NCBI GenBank assembly: GCA_002633005.1
Contig: NMRA01000127.1
Coordinates: 256,438 to 318,437, forward strand
Direction of reading: 5' to 3'
Length of the DNA stretch: 62,000 bases
Origin: Phoronis australis
Lineage: Eukaryota > Phoronida > Phoronidae
Part shown: one piece after another, positions 49,201 through 60,900 of the stretch
How positions within the stretch are numbered: position 1 is the stretch's first letter
Layout of the letters: every line of letters starts with the position of its first letter
Translations under genes and position numbers: made by a program
Notes under the pieces: model-generated
Database searches by the model: none
Told to the model about the DNA's origin: nothing
The model's input: the letters and a program-made list of their open reading frames with translations, nothing else

Positions 49201-52200
49201 TGAACCGTATATATATACATTCTTGTTGCCAAGTGATGTATAACCTTAAAACTCGTTTATAGATAATGCTCGCTGTTCAGCAAAACAAAAGAATCGACGT
49301 GGCCTTTACGCGTCGACCTTAACACTATATATGATTGTAAAGAGTAGAAAACTGCATTAGATTATTGGTTTCTAATAGCTGGTTTATATCTGCTATAAGT
49401 AGATAGAAAAAAGAGACTACTTGTGACATCAAACACACTACCGCATCACTTTTCGAAGAATTTAAAAAACAAGCCTTTTTTCTCTTGGTGAGACTTCTAG
49501 AAAATGACAATTGTCTCCATAACTTGGCTGTTTGTCCAGTCCTTTTTTTCAGTCCTGGTCACCTTGTCACCATTGATCACGGAGAATTATTCTTCTTGTG
49601 TCAAGAACTATAGGTTTACAATGAAACTTGTATCTAATACATTTATTTACAAGTGCATATGATTCTGTGTCACTGGCCGCTTTTCATTACTTTAAAAACA
49701 CTCTGTTTTGTGCACTTTTAATGTCCAATCTCTCAGCTACAGCAGTGTTACTGTATTTTCAACAGGCTGCGGCGTGTGTAACTTTGAAGGTTTTTTGCCT
49801 TATCTTATAAAAAAGATGAAAGAACAAGCGGACGAAGAATTCTACAGAGACATGTTCCGAATCTTGGACAAAAAGAATCTCGGCTACATCACGTGTGATG
49901 ATCTGAGATATATCCTCCTCGGTTTGGCAGAAGAGGTTTGTCTATGGTAGTGTAGGTTCTTGGCAATAGATGGCACTGTTCGACACTGTGGTCGCTGACG
50001 AGGATGCGACAGCTGTGGGCAGTAAATTTTAGCGTGTCAACCACTTCACAAATATTTTCCTGCACTGTAGACTTCGCCTCCCTCTATTTTGTAACCAGAC
50101 TTACTTGAAATTTGCCTCGCATCCAATCTCTATTAGCTTAGCAATATCTTAGTGGACTTGGCTGTTCGTGGGGGGAGGGGACATATCGGGCTTGGCGGCC
50201 CAAACGAAGGCGCAGGAGAATTCCCCCGGTTGCCAATTTCACTACCCCGGTCGCGACCAATTTCTCCTTTCTTCGTATGTTTTTTTTTCCTATTTTAACC
50301 TTTAAATGTTCTTTCCTGTCCTTGTCTTTCCCGTATGTTTTCAACGGATGCTCCACTGACCGATTTTCCCTGAGTTTTCCTTTATTTTGCCTGAATCTGG
50401 GGCTTGCAATTGCTTACATGCGACTCCTACCTCATAACTACCATCAAGCCTGGCTTAGGGATACCCCTAGCAGCAGCCTAAGTGTAGCCTACAGTGTCAC
50501 CTTTAGCATGAAAGCTGCTCTACAGCCACACACGAGCACACTCATCACGCAACTCAAGCTGGTTTTTAGTACCACACATTACATTTGTCGTTAAGTTTTC
50601 TTCGTGAGTGTTTAGAGTGCGCGTGGCGCGTAGTTGTGTATCTTGTGGTGAATTCTGCTCCTGTGTTAAAGGTTCATTTACCTACGTCGTGACATAGGAG
50701 CACTTTCGCACGTGCGTTGTCAATTTCCGTAGTTATGTAATGACAACATAACAGTGTTGGAGATCAACACTGGCATTTATACGTTTGAAAATTTCTACAT
50801 GGGCCTGTAGATTAGTACTTCGCTATCCACAGGTTGGTCTAACAGCTGAAGACGTCGATCAGATGATAGCTGACGTTGACGAGGACGGAAATGGAGAAGT
50901 CAGCTTCGAAGGTAACTCTTATGCATGAAGAACTGGGGCCCGGCTGTATACACGCTGTGTCCAAAAATGGCAGTCCGATTTTTGATTTTAATTCTTAGTA
51001 AACCATTATAAAAATTGAGGCTGTATCTGAGCTCGGAAGCTATTTAGACATTTCAGGGTTGTTTGTGCAGTTTTACACGTCTTCGCTGTGCAAATTATCA
51101 CTGACTACAGCAGCAGAAACCGGTCGTCTTTACAACATCAATACCAAAACAAAATTTCCTCGTGGCTCGCAGAATTTCGTAGAAGATGAATGTTTTATTA
51201 GCAAACGATGCTTTCTCTGAAATCAGAGCTATATCCGGCCTTCGTTACCAAGGATCGAATTTCTTAATAGATAACTTTTTAAGTATTGATATCACACCCA
51301 TAAAACTAATAATTTTTTAAATCTTAGATGGTCACAGAGTCCTGTGATGTCCACGTAAGTAATGTCCAGGGCCCAAGGTCCAATCGTCTCGCTTGAAATC
51401 GAGATCGAGATTATTTTCAATATTTTCCATTCTATTTCAATACAAACTGGAGATAGATGTCTACAATTTTGTGCTCAAGTATCTTTTGGTATACGTTGAT
51501 GACGGTCTAATCCTATTTTGCACTTGACGAGCCAGTGTTAAAGATGTTCGAGTCCGAACTCGAAATTTCGAGTTTTTACTCGAAATCTCAAGTTTTTACT
51601 CGAGTTTGTTGCTCGAATCTTGGGTCCTTTTAATTTACATTGCTGAGTCGTGGACTGTGACTACCCATGTTCATGAGTCCATAAAAGGTAAAAGTGTCAT
51701 TCAACTTTGGCGGCCATTAGTCTTCGTTTCTTTTAAGCTTTTAGGTAAATTAAGTGGAAAATGAATCTTTATATCTGCGTCTATTTTTACTTTATCTCTA
51801 TTTAATGATGGCGATCCTTGTTTTTCAATTCAATCAAACATCATAAGACGTTGTGCCAATAGAGCATGGCTCAGACAGAGTTCTGGCAAGTGCATTGCGG
51901 CCATTAAATGAAGTGCGAGACCCGTTTTATCAAAAGTTGAACGCCCAGTCGTGGCAAGGACCGTCTCATTTCACTGACATGCAGTTCATGATACGTGGCT
52001 TATGAAGACGATCGTTATTTTGAATGTGGTCTAAAATAGAATTTGCGTTACCTGTTGCACTGATGATCCGTTTATCCACGATCAGGCGTGCAACCTTTGC
52101 TAAAGTGGCTCCATCTGTAGGCACCTTTGTATAAGCATCGGAAAATCATTGTGAAATACATTTTTAAGGTCTTGACGAAAAGCCCTTTCATGCCAGTATT

Positions 52201-52655
52201 TTTGAGGATTGATACGGAATGCTCTCCGGAATTTTACCGCAAAATCTTCGCTTGAGTGAACAAACCTAATAATTCCGCAGTGTTTACGTTCATGGGATAA
52301 ATTTTCAAAATTTCGAAAAATTACACAAAAAATTGCATGAACAGGTCAATAGCCAAAATGGATGAGCATCCAAGAAGAGAGATTAACTGGCGTACGTGAC
52401 TGCGTCTTTATTACTATAAAGGTCAATCACTTATAGTTTGAATCTTTTTGTCATTAATATTCCGTTTTGTTCATTTTTGTACCTGCGAAGGTACACTGTA
52501 TACTTATAAATATGCATTCCACGCCACTGTGCTATTATGCAAACCTCTCTAGTCATGTTTAACTAAGTAGTTTCAAGGCAACGTATCGACTTGTTTGTAT
52601 TTCAGCGCGATTATTTTCATTTTCAGAGTTCCGAAATCTCATGACAAGTGAATGA
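43239..52655 (+). CDS. Calmodulin-like EF-hand protein, gene 1 (156 aa)
   Basis: Six exons: 43239-43263 (ATG at 43261, intron directly after it), 46391-46436, 47915-48058, 49766-49935, 50833-50911 and 52627-52655. All introns are GT-AG and all phases agree (0,1,1,0,1). The predicted cytosolic protein has four EF-hands in the calmodulin arrangement and would act as a Ca2+ sensor or adaptor. The first hand (residues 22-43) has a one-residue insertion and lacks the final Glu. The second (loop 61-72, DLDNGCGVCNFE) is altered at loop positions 5-9. The third (99-110, DKKNLGYITCDD) lacks acidic residues at positions 3 and 5. The fourth (137-148, DEDGNGEVSFEE) is canonical. It ends EFRNLMTSE, with a 7-residue N-terminal extension. 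The 144-nt EF1 exon and the ATG/intron junction match animal calmodulin genes, but the intron after LAEE is not a usual calmodulin position and lies beside a two-residue insertion. An AATAAA at 53168-53173 probably ends the transcript. The 5' UTR exon upstream and the promoter were not located. Orthology to a named gene cannot be fixed by eye. Confidence 0.92.
43985..44095 (+). repeat. Intronic dispersed repeat D, copy 1
   Basis: GGGCAAAAAGG, a GAAACAAA block and CCGAGTAAACGAGAC follow a C-rich run; the same order occurs at 48145-48250 in the next intron (GTGGGCAAAAAGGCCTGCC). Both copies lie in introns of calmodulin-like gene 1. Confidence 0.65.
44480..44600 (+). repeat. Dispersed repeat family A, copy 3 (intronic)
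   Basis: GGAAGCAGTTAATTCCATCC, CATAATTCCACACACCAATC and CAATTACTTCAGTGGACG correspond in order to the copy at 60740-60900. A CCCATAATTCCACACACCAATC-like unit is repeated once inside. It lies in an intron of gene 1. Confidence 0.65.
45130..45285 (+). repeat. Dispersed repeat family B, copy 2 (intronic)
   Basis: It shares GTGCGAATGTCTGACGGGCA and CAACTCAAAATCCTGGATCC with 27515-27660, preceded by a G-rich opening GGCGGATTTAGAGGGG. It lies in the first intron of calmodulin-like gene 1. Confidence 0.8.
46514..46608 (+). other. Candidate alternative early terminal exon of calmodulin-like gene 1
   Basis: A good pyrimidine-rich acceptor (TTTCCCGTCCTCTAACAG) precedes 46514. Entered in phase 1 from the exon ending at 46436, it reads open for 31 codons (KIGNKRTGRSPAFDVNRRDF, then KGMVYTVKLPG) to TGA at 46606-46608. 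A GTATAC donor at 46582 would instead give a 68-nt exon that shifts the frame of the next exon and stops early. Either way inclusion would remove all EF-hands. No transcript evidence is available here. Confidence 0.3.
48145..48250 (+). repeat. Intronic dispersed repeat D, copy 2
   Basis: Matches 43985-44095 in order: a C-rich run, GTGGGCAAAAAGG, GAAACAAAGACTCCGA and a GGCAGGAAC block. It begins about 90 bp downstream of the exon ending at 48058. Confidence 0.65.
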
Positions 52656-53167
52656 TGTCGCCATCTTAGTGGGTGGAACAGCGTGCGTTATGTAGCTACG
52701 CGCATGTCAGAATCACTGCCTTCACTTGATACTCCTATGCAAGTTTCACTAACACCCTTGCGACCTTGTTGGTCGATCAAAATGACGTTCTAGTGAATTG
52801 GCCATAAGAATTAAGTGTGTCGGATATTCAATAATTTACTAGTTTACTAATTTACTAGCGTTCGTCCTGTGCATATCCCTTGTTCACGGTCGATATGAAA
52901 CTTTCAATCAAGACAAATTGCGCACATTGTTCATTTTGTTTTTACGATTGTTACTGGTATGTTTTTTATAATCAGTATGTTGAGGTTTCAGCTGAATCGA
53001 AACTTTGTATATGTATTTGAGTACCGTCACTTGGCCTTAGATTGTAGTTGCTTTCTTAGACTCGTTGTCTTATAGGTTCATTAGCTTCCTATTCTTCTCA
53101 TATTCATTCCGGGCAACATTCCATAAAAGCCAAATATGCCTTGTTAAACCTATATGAAATCTCTGTT

Positions 53168-53173
53168 AATAAA
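53168..53173 (+). terminator. Candidate poly(A) signal of calmodulin-like gene 1
   Basis: AATAAA 513 nt after the stop codon, followed by a GT-rich tract (GAGTGATGTTCGTGTAG). It is the first canonical hexamer with a good downstream element after the stop that I noticed. Confidence 0.55.
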
Positions 53174-53480
53174 GGAAAGAGTGATGTTCGTGTAGTTTTA
53201 CTGACCTTTGGTTTTTGAAAAACTTCACCTAAAGAGGCATGGAACGCGAGAGCGCGTCAAAAATATCTTTCAAACAATTCCTGACGAAAGTACCACCTCG
53301 CAATGTCTAGCACAGAGTAATTCACTTTCCCCTGTGAGGAAATTTTCAGAAAAAATCGCAAAATCCACTATTTTTGAAATACGCTCGAAGGAAAAACTCT
53401 ATGGTTACCACAGAGTTTCCAATCTCCCTCCCACTTACGATAGATGTGTGCATGCGCGCACAGTCAATTGCATGAAGTCG

Positions 53481-53570
53481 CTTGAGGTCAAAGGTAATAT
53501 TTCCATATTAGGAAAATATTTGCTTGAAATAGCTTGAGGTCAAAGGTAATATTTTCCATAAGGGAAATGT
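53481..53570 (+). repeat. 52-bp tandem duplication
   Basis: CTTGAGGTCAAAGGTAATAT starts at 53481 and again at 53533 with near identity, followed in both by TTCCATA-AGG-AAAT. It lies about 300 bp beyond the presumed end of gene 1; the open frame running through it is not protein-like. Confidence 0.8.
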
Positions 53571-55245
53571 GCTGCGTCTATGTTTTGCCATACGAAATAA
53601 AAAAACGTGCTTTGCCTTGTGGGAGAAAAATTGACGAAGTGGCAAGCAAATAACAGGTCGTTTTTTTAAATTTGAAACTTAATAAAAATGCTTTGATATT
53701 AACAGAATTTAAAATTTTTACCTACAAACCCTAAAAATACCTGGTTGAATTCAGTTTCAGTGGTAAAGAACCACTTTTAAATTTGCAATGTAGTCTGTTT
53801 ATCGCGTTCCAGGTCTCTTTAAAGGAAGTTATCGGCGAGAAACAATTTTCTGAGGTCAACCTCTGCGCGGAATCGAACTTTCAACCCCTGCTATACCAGT
53901 CTAAAGCCCTGCTGCTAGAGCTAAAACCCAAACGAGAAATAATGGACTGTATGTTGCTCATCCAGTTGTGACATAATGCAAATCAAAATAAATACATAAA
54001 TTCTGGACATAACCTATCAGCTGTGCAGAATAGTGTAATACGTCACGAACCAAAGAAATTGTGTCACAACCACGTGACAACAATCTCCGCCAATGCCGAC
54101 ACGCACTTCCACTTCAAGAGATCTGTAGAAATCTCTGAGATGGGGACGTTACAGCAATTCCAGAAAGTGATTTATATATTTTGATTTCCACTCAAGAAAC
54201 GTCAGGGTATTTCAAGCGTATTCAACCAGTCATGCCACAGGCCTTGATTTCAGCGAATGTCTGGCAGATATTAACTAGAAGCAGTGATTTGTGAAATAAC
54301 AAAAACACAAACAGATTTTGTTGTTTCATACCTTTGGTCAAAGCTGATAACTTCAAAAAGTCGGTCGCATTAAAAGTAATACCAAAAACGCATTTTACGG
54401 CCTCAGAACCTTTTAAGGTTCATAATTAACTTACTACGGAGAAAAAATAATTTGAATTAAACTTACTGTCCTGCTGTATACATTTTCTTAATTGATGTGT
54501 TGATTCACAACCAAAACACTTTCTACTTACGATCGCAAAACCTAGAAACATCATCGACTCCCAATGAAATAGCACAAACAAACAAAAAACAATACATTCT
54601 GTGTTTCCACTACACAAATTCTACTCTAACACGCAACCCATCCAGTCAAAGAAGCCTCCAATGAACGCTCCGTTTCACACAGCTGCGTCGTTGTCGTAGT
54701 TCACTTTCCTACCACCAGGCGTCAAACTATAAATATGTTCCGTGACCTGGAACCGCACTGTCCAAAAACAGAAACCACATGTAACTCGATCTAGAGCATC
54801 CATCAACGAAATCAGACAATATCAGCTCACCGGTCAGTGAAAGGAAGAGGTCTTCACTTCTGTCACGGGGGACTGTAACCTTTTTTCGGAGGTAAGGAAC
54901 TGTCTGTAGGCTGTATTAACACATACTTCAGAATTATCACCGACCATAGCTACAGGAATTTCAATAATTAAGTGTTTTTGTCGTATATAACTAAAAACGG
55001 TGTTTCTAAAATTTGGTCTTCTTCCAACCGCATTACAGAAATTAAAGTCAAACGTGTGTACAGTTTTTCTGCTGAAAAAAAAAATTTAAATTCGGTCAAC
55101 GCAACTTGCTGACGAAGCGAGATGGAATTCGGCTTCTGACCGCGCTTAGTAGCTAAAAGACCAATTACTTGCCGTCACGATTTATATATTAGACAACAAA
55201 TGTGAACGTAGGAAATTTCACTGATTCAAGACATTCTTCTTTTAG
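53571..55245. other. Intergenic region between the two calmodulin-like genes
   Basis: Only about 2 kb separates the poly(A) signal of gene 1 from the start-codon exon of gene 2. It must hold the promoter and upstream UTR exon of gene 2, but no clear TATA box or exon can be fixed. Confidence 0.45.
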
Positions 55246-58200
55246 GCTTGGCGCACTGGTGAGCGATAAACATGGTAAGTTGATTCCGCTAGTTTTTAAC
55301 TGTTGAAACCAAACTACTGAATAAAGTTTGGATCCTAGTAGGACTTAGCTTTGTTTATTCCACCCGGAATCAAACTATAGGAAATTTGAGCACGCAAGGC
55401 AAAAGCAAATTGGCTTCCTATGAAATTCTACGCGATTGCTGTTAACAAGGGCTTTGAACCCATGACCAGGAACAAAACAGAACAGCTTGTAGGAGAGGGC
55501 TTAGAGTAATTTGAACGTTATAGCAAACCGGGTTTTCTAGGAGTGATGAAAAGCCTCGAAAGGATCCATAGGTCCCCATGAGTAGCGAAAGCTCAAGTTG
55601 TTTCTCCTTGTGCGCGTTGCAGAGAAGCCACTTTTATTCTAAGCTTAACCGTACATCATGAAAATACCTTAGAACCAAACTGATAGGCTTGTGCAACCAT
55701 CCGCGTAACTTGGAAGAAGTGCAACACATTTAAAACCTAGAGGCCAGATTTCTAGTTGATTAACCCCAGCGGTCAGTAATGGTTTGCCTGCCAGGCGAAT
55801 TTTTATTTAAGAGTGCAGGGCATTTTTAAAGGCAATATGGCACGAATATTTTTCTTCAAAAAATAGTGCTTGATTCGTCAATGCGTTGACGTGTTTGTTT
55901 TTTAGTAAATATCCAATTCACCTATGTCATGTTTACTTGCTGGCTATCTGTAGCCAGTGGCGAATTGTCTATCGAAGTTACAGCTTAGAGCCCGCATAAA
56001 ATTAAGGCCCCCGCATAAAATTAGGGCTCCACCTCGTAGTCATAGAGGCTCCGCGATAGTTGCGGTGACAGGGATGGGGTGGCAAAATTTTGACGACCTT
56101 CGAAAATTGGGTTGACCGAGGGGATAGCTCGAAAATGAGGCAATCGGACGTTGGTGAAAATAGCAAGGTCTCTAGGATTCTAACAGCTTTGAACCTTGAA
56201 AAGCCTGCATGACTGTCTGTAGTTATTGGCGTTGTTGATAACCTCATACAGTGTTCTACGAATTTGACGAATTAGAGTAAGTGTTCCCCTTGACCCTTTC
56301 CCTTTCAGATGTACTTTGCACGTGACCCGCTCTCTATTTTATCGTGATCTGAAGTCAAAAAGTTTCTATTTTCAGTCGGTGGAAGAAGAATTCAAATTAT
56401 CCACTCAACAGCAAGAAGGTAAGAAAATAAACTAAATTTGAACGAATGGTTTTACGCGATTTAACAGCAGCTGGCGTATTTTGGAGTCAACTCCATAATT
56501 GTTCTCTGATACGATACGCGGTCTTGTTTATTTTCAGTCGAACTTTTTCATCTTCTACAGTGAAAATTAACTCGCTGAAAATGTTTGGAATAAAGGTCGC
56601 GGAATTTTGGCCGTAACATTTTATTCATTCTCGTTGTTGTGACCTGAGCGAGGTTTTTAGGTTACAGCTGCGACGAGATTAGAAATTCCTCTTGATTGTA
56701 TATACGTACTCCTTGCTGCCTGGTAAACATCTGTGGAGGACGTGTGTTCACCCACAGCCGTATATGGAGCTGAGCGAGATTGATGTTATTTTAGACTTTC
56801 CGTATATGGGACACGTGTAATTTGAGTTGACGGTTTCCACGGAGATCGGTACTGGTGTGGTACATGTATGTCAACATTTCCTTGGCGTGTTCATACATTT
56901 TATTAGGGGGAATTTATGTGAGTGGTGCGTATTTAATCTCAGTCATAAAAATGAGATGAGCATATGGTGGCCTATGACAAAGCTATGCATCACAGACTGC
57001 GTAGGGTTCAGGGGCATTTATGAAATCAACCTCAGATGAGGCAAAGTCTTGTGAAAACGAGATGTCTGATGTATTCGGAGGGCAATTTAATGAGATGGAT
57101 ATTGAAGTGATTGAAGCAAAGTATCACTTGCCAAATAACTTGATTTCCATGACTAACACCTAGAAGTATCGTACAGTTGTATGTGCGCGTATTTATTAGG
57201 TCCATGCACCGAAATGCAAAATAATGCACTATTTTTTTAAAGAAATTTCTTCACTCAAGAGTTTCTCGTATAGGCGCATGGGATTGTGCTTCACGTTTTG
57301 GGGCAGCCGTAAATCTCGTGAAAATTACTAGGTGTTGTCCTCGTGTCTCATCTATTTTCGTGGTTTGTATTTTAAACGTTTTATGTTTAGCTGGACACGC
57401 GTGGAGCCGTTTTGCAGCGGTTTAGTCAACTTTCACTCACAATGTTTTTAAAATTCACTCCTTGGCAAGTGTTTCACAAGTAGACGCCCTCACCAAATTT
57501 CGGAAGTAGGCGCAGTTTCACATAAAGGTGCCTTTAAATACGCACGTGTAGGGTTAAAATAGAGATAAGACGACATGCAGGGTTGCTTTTTCTCTGCCAT
57601 GATCACGAGTTACCCGTGAGGCAACTTCTGGCAATGTGAAATATAAGTCCAAGCCTAAAGTTTCAAATTATCCTCACTGGGCGGCTCTCAGTACCTCGTA
57701 ATACAAGGCCCGAGGCTCTGCCATGGGTTGATTGAGACGTGCTACTCGGCTCGGTTTTTTGCTCCCTCAGATATCGGGTCGACGGTCTCGAGTGGATATT
57801 TTGCTTTTTCGGGTACCAAACTAGGGGTTACTTTGACTTCGCGGTAAAGGTAATATTATCTTGTATGGGCGTGTAGAGATAGTACGAAAGTGCAATGCAG
57901 CAATGCAAAACAGCGCATCATGAGTTTGAACATACTCTTCGCCGTATTTTCAAAAGTATCATAAGCCGATAATTATGTCCTATAATAGATACACTTGTGA
58001 TCCCCAACCTCGCACATATTTCCGTTATTAGCGGTCGTAGACCAAAAAATGTTTAAGTGACAGTTAAACAGAGCAAAACTTAGCTTTAAAACCAAGCTGT
58101 TTCTTTTTTGCATCTGAATGAAAGTTGTCGTCTCGATGCGGTTCGTGCAGCAGTTGACGAGAAGATTAAGCATTTATAAAATGTCATGCAGGCATTAACT

Positions 58201-59568
58201 TGATGGGTTTTTTGGAACTCTTAGTGTCACAGAAACTGTGTTTCTTTTAAATTGCCTTCTTCTTTTTGAAGCACTCTGTATTGTTTTGTTGTCAGTTTCA
58301 GTCACTAGTAGTAAACAGGTGCGCGTTCCGTGACGCTGGTCAATCGAGACACTTGTTGTAGCGAGAATTTTATTTATGAAACGCTGTGAGTCTTCTAAAA
58401 AGTTACCCTCCTCGTTCGCTTTTTATATATTGTTGTAACGGAGAAATATGAAGAAGCCCTTTATATGTTTATCTATCGTCAAGCTTCCTGGCTATGAGAC
58501 TGAATCTGCCTCTTTTATCAAAATGTTTAAACATTGCAGATGCACATAGGGCATTTAAACTATTTGACAAGAAAGGCGCAAACAAGATCAGCACCAAGGA
58601 GCTCGGACAATTGTTCATTAGTTGCGCCATGTCGATGACGTCAGAAAAATTAGAAGAGCTGGTCGGAGAAGTTGACGACGACGGTAAGATAGCAGGAACA
58701 GTGGCGGATCTGAAATGTCGCTAGGAACGCAACTACAGTTTTGAAGCATGGGAGCCTTAGAAGGAAAATGTTGGTGGCGTTTTTCAGTTTTTTGTTGTTG
58801 TTTTCTCGCCGTGTCCGGGGGCGGGCCTTTGGGTCCTCAATACGACCATGTTAAATCGTGATTAACTGACAGTTGTGCATAGCGATGCCCTGCGGATCGT
58901 CAGGAAAGACTAATGCTAGTTTTATAGCGACCACTGGTGTTTTAAATTAAAAGTTAAGTTTTAAGTAAAATAAATATATTGCAGTTTCACGCTTAAACCA
59001 TGCAAAATTACGATCGGAAAATTCATTGACAGTCTACAGTTCCGTGGCCCTACACCATAATCATAAAATACACACGGTGTTAAATTTTTGGATATCTTTT
59101 TACTTAGGTAGCGGAGAGATTGCATTCGAACAGTTCATGAAAATATATACCAAGAGGAAGAAGGAAGACGAGGACGAGAAGGAACTCAAAGAGGCATTCA
59201 GGGTTTTGGATAGAGAAAACAAAGGTGTTATCCCAGTGGACGATATTAGATGGATTCTTCGCGAGCTTGGAGAGGGAATTACGGAAGATGAAATTGACTA
59301 CATGATAGCCATCACAGATGTCGACGGCAATGGCACGGTAGATTACGATGGTAGGTTAAAATTTCAGTTCCTAATTATAAAAGCATTGATGTAATCATTG
59401 CTTTGCCATCCCTTTATTCCATTCCCAATTTCTCCATGGTAAATCTTGAACAGTACAGAGTGTATGTTTATGGTCTCCGTGTACTTGTGAAATCTTAGTT
59501 AAAATCCTTGGTTCAAATTTTTACAAGTTCTGTTGTTTATTACAGAGTTCCGCGCCTTAATGATGTGA
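55246..59568 (+). CDS. Calmodulin-like EF-hand protein, gene 2 (151 aa)
   Basis: Five exons: 55246-55274 (ATG at 55272, intron directly after it), 56376-56418, 58540-58683, 59108-59350 and 59546-59568. All introns are GT-AG with phases 0,1,1,1. The EF1 exon is 144 nt, as in calmodulin, and the 243-nt exon equals calmodulin's usual 107- and 136-nt exons fused, so the intron between them is lost or was never gained. The protein has four EF-hands: loop 25-36 (DKKGANKISTKE, weakened at positions 3-6), loop 61-72 (DDDGSGEIAFEQ, Gln in place of the final Glu), loop 98-109 (DRENKGVIPVDD, atypical) and loop 134-145 (DVDGNGTVDYDE, canonical). The central linker is very charged (KRKKEDEDEKE). It ends EFRALMM. 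It is a cytosolic Ca2+-binding calmodulin/troponin-C relative, in tandem with gene 1 and probably its duplicate. Binding through the fourth hand is inferred from ligands. A second possible last exon lies at 60013. Poly(A) candidates are ATTAAA at 59679 and AATAAA at 60261. Confidence 0.93.
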
Positions 59569-60012
59569 AGATACTTGCAACGAAGAGAGAGCGTGATCTT
59601 CAGTTTAAACAGACTTGACTATTATTTATACGCAGGCAGTAGCACGCATGCTCACACCGACAGTAAGTGAGACATGACATTAAATATACGTCAGTCACTT
59701 TCACTTCACACTTGTTAGCACGTCAAACGAACAAGAGACAGAGGTATTTTGAATAATTTTTGACGCTTGTCAACGTGATTTTCAATAATTGCATATGCCT
59801 TTGTATAAGAGGACCGTGAGTGGTGAAATCTCGTTGAACGGGACAACGGTAAAGAAAATGAATGAATGGAAATTTGGTGATATGCACCATTCAACATTGG
59901 TTACAACAAACCTAAAGGCCTGACATCGAACTAAAATTCGTTAATTCATATGGCGTTAATCTTGTAATATTTGAACGTAGTTTGTGTACTAATTGTTTCT
60001 TTTCTATAACAG

Positions 60013-60092
60013 AATTTGATACTGATGTGATTCACCGAATAGACGTTGAGCAGTATACTTTTAGTCAGATAGCAGTCTTAAAGTTATATTGA
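60013..60092 (+). other. Candidate alternative last exon of calmodulin-like gene 2
   Basis: The acceptor is excellent: TACTAAT branch-like motif, then TTTCTTTTCTATAACAG ending at 60012. Entered in phase 1 from the exon ending at 59350, it restores the last loop residues exactly (E at position 12, then F) and continues DTDVIHRIDVEQYTFSQIA and VLKLY to TGA at 60090-60092. It would replace EFRALMM by a 26-residue tail. The start and a GATGTGA block resemble the exon at 59546, so it may be a duplicated terminal exon, working or decayed. AATAAA at 60261-60266 follows. Confidence 0.45.
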
Positions 60093-60260
60093 GCGCTGTT
60101 TAGGTAATATGACTATTACCTTGGGACATCCCGTTGCACGAAATCGCTGGAATTCAATGTTTTTTGCGATCCTCATAAAATCGGAGTCATGGAAGTTAGG
60201 TCTTCTTTTGTCCTGTGCTTTTGGTGTGAACGGAATGAAGCTCGTATGTTGTTTTGGTTT

Positions 60261-60266
60261 AATAAA
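60261..60266 (+). terminator. Candidate distal poly(A) signal of calmodulin-like gene 2
   Basis: AATAAA downstream of both possible last exons; T-rich sequence follows (GTTTCGTTCTTATTTAT). A weaker ATTAAA at 59679-59684 could serve the proximal exon. Confidence 0.4.
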
Positions 60267-60739
60267 CCGTTTCGTTCTTATTTATATTACTTTTAAGTTG
60301 ACCATTTTTGACCCCGCGCCACTTAGCGCTCAATACAACTTTAACATTCATGACAAGTCAAAAATAGTCCGATAGGTTAACTGATGAGTCAATGTCGCAC
60401 GAAATGACCAACAAAAGCGAGGGAATTTAAACAGTTCTCGTTTTCTTTATCCACCACACATCACGGTAAGATTTTTTTTTCAGAGAATATAGCAAACAAA
60501 TTCAGATCAACTTATCTCCCCAGCACAGGGGCAATTTTGCAGAATTTTACTGATTGGCAAGAAACTGAAAATACTTAGCAAAAACGCAACAGATCATCTC
60601 CCGTTGGAAAATACCTTCTGCAGAAAAGTCACAGTACGACATTTAGGACCTGAAACGGAAGTGAAAGATTCCGCTAACATACCGCATTAGAAGACGATAT
60701 TTTTTTCCCGGGTGCATTCCGCAGGAACAAAAACTTCGC

Positions 60740-60900
60740 AGAGAGACTTGCAACGAGAAATCTTATGAAACGGAAACAGTGAATTCTATCCCATAATTCA
60801 ACATTCCAACCTTACCGACCAATCATTTCTGTGGCCACTTTGCAATGGTACGCAAACAAGGCCTGAAACACTCGATCGCCTTTCATTCGCATGATGGAGA
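60740..60900 (+). repeat. Dispersed repeat family A, copy 4
   Basis: It contains GGAAACAGTGAATTCTATCC, CATAATTCAACATTCC, CCGACCAATCATTTCTGTGG and CATTCGCATGATGGAGAG. It is the best-preserved copy and the reference for the copies near 8985, 41510 and 44480. Confidence 0.75.

Noticed and set aside
53208-53537. 109-codon plus-strand frame with AATAAA shortly after
   Set aside because: It lies beyond the 3' end of gene 1, runs through a 52-bp tandem duplication and shows no domain.
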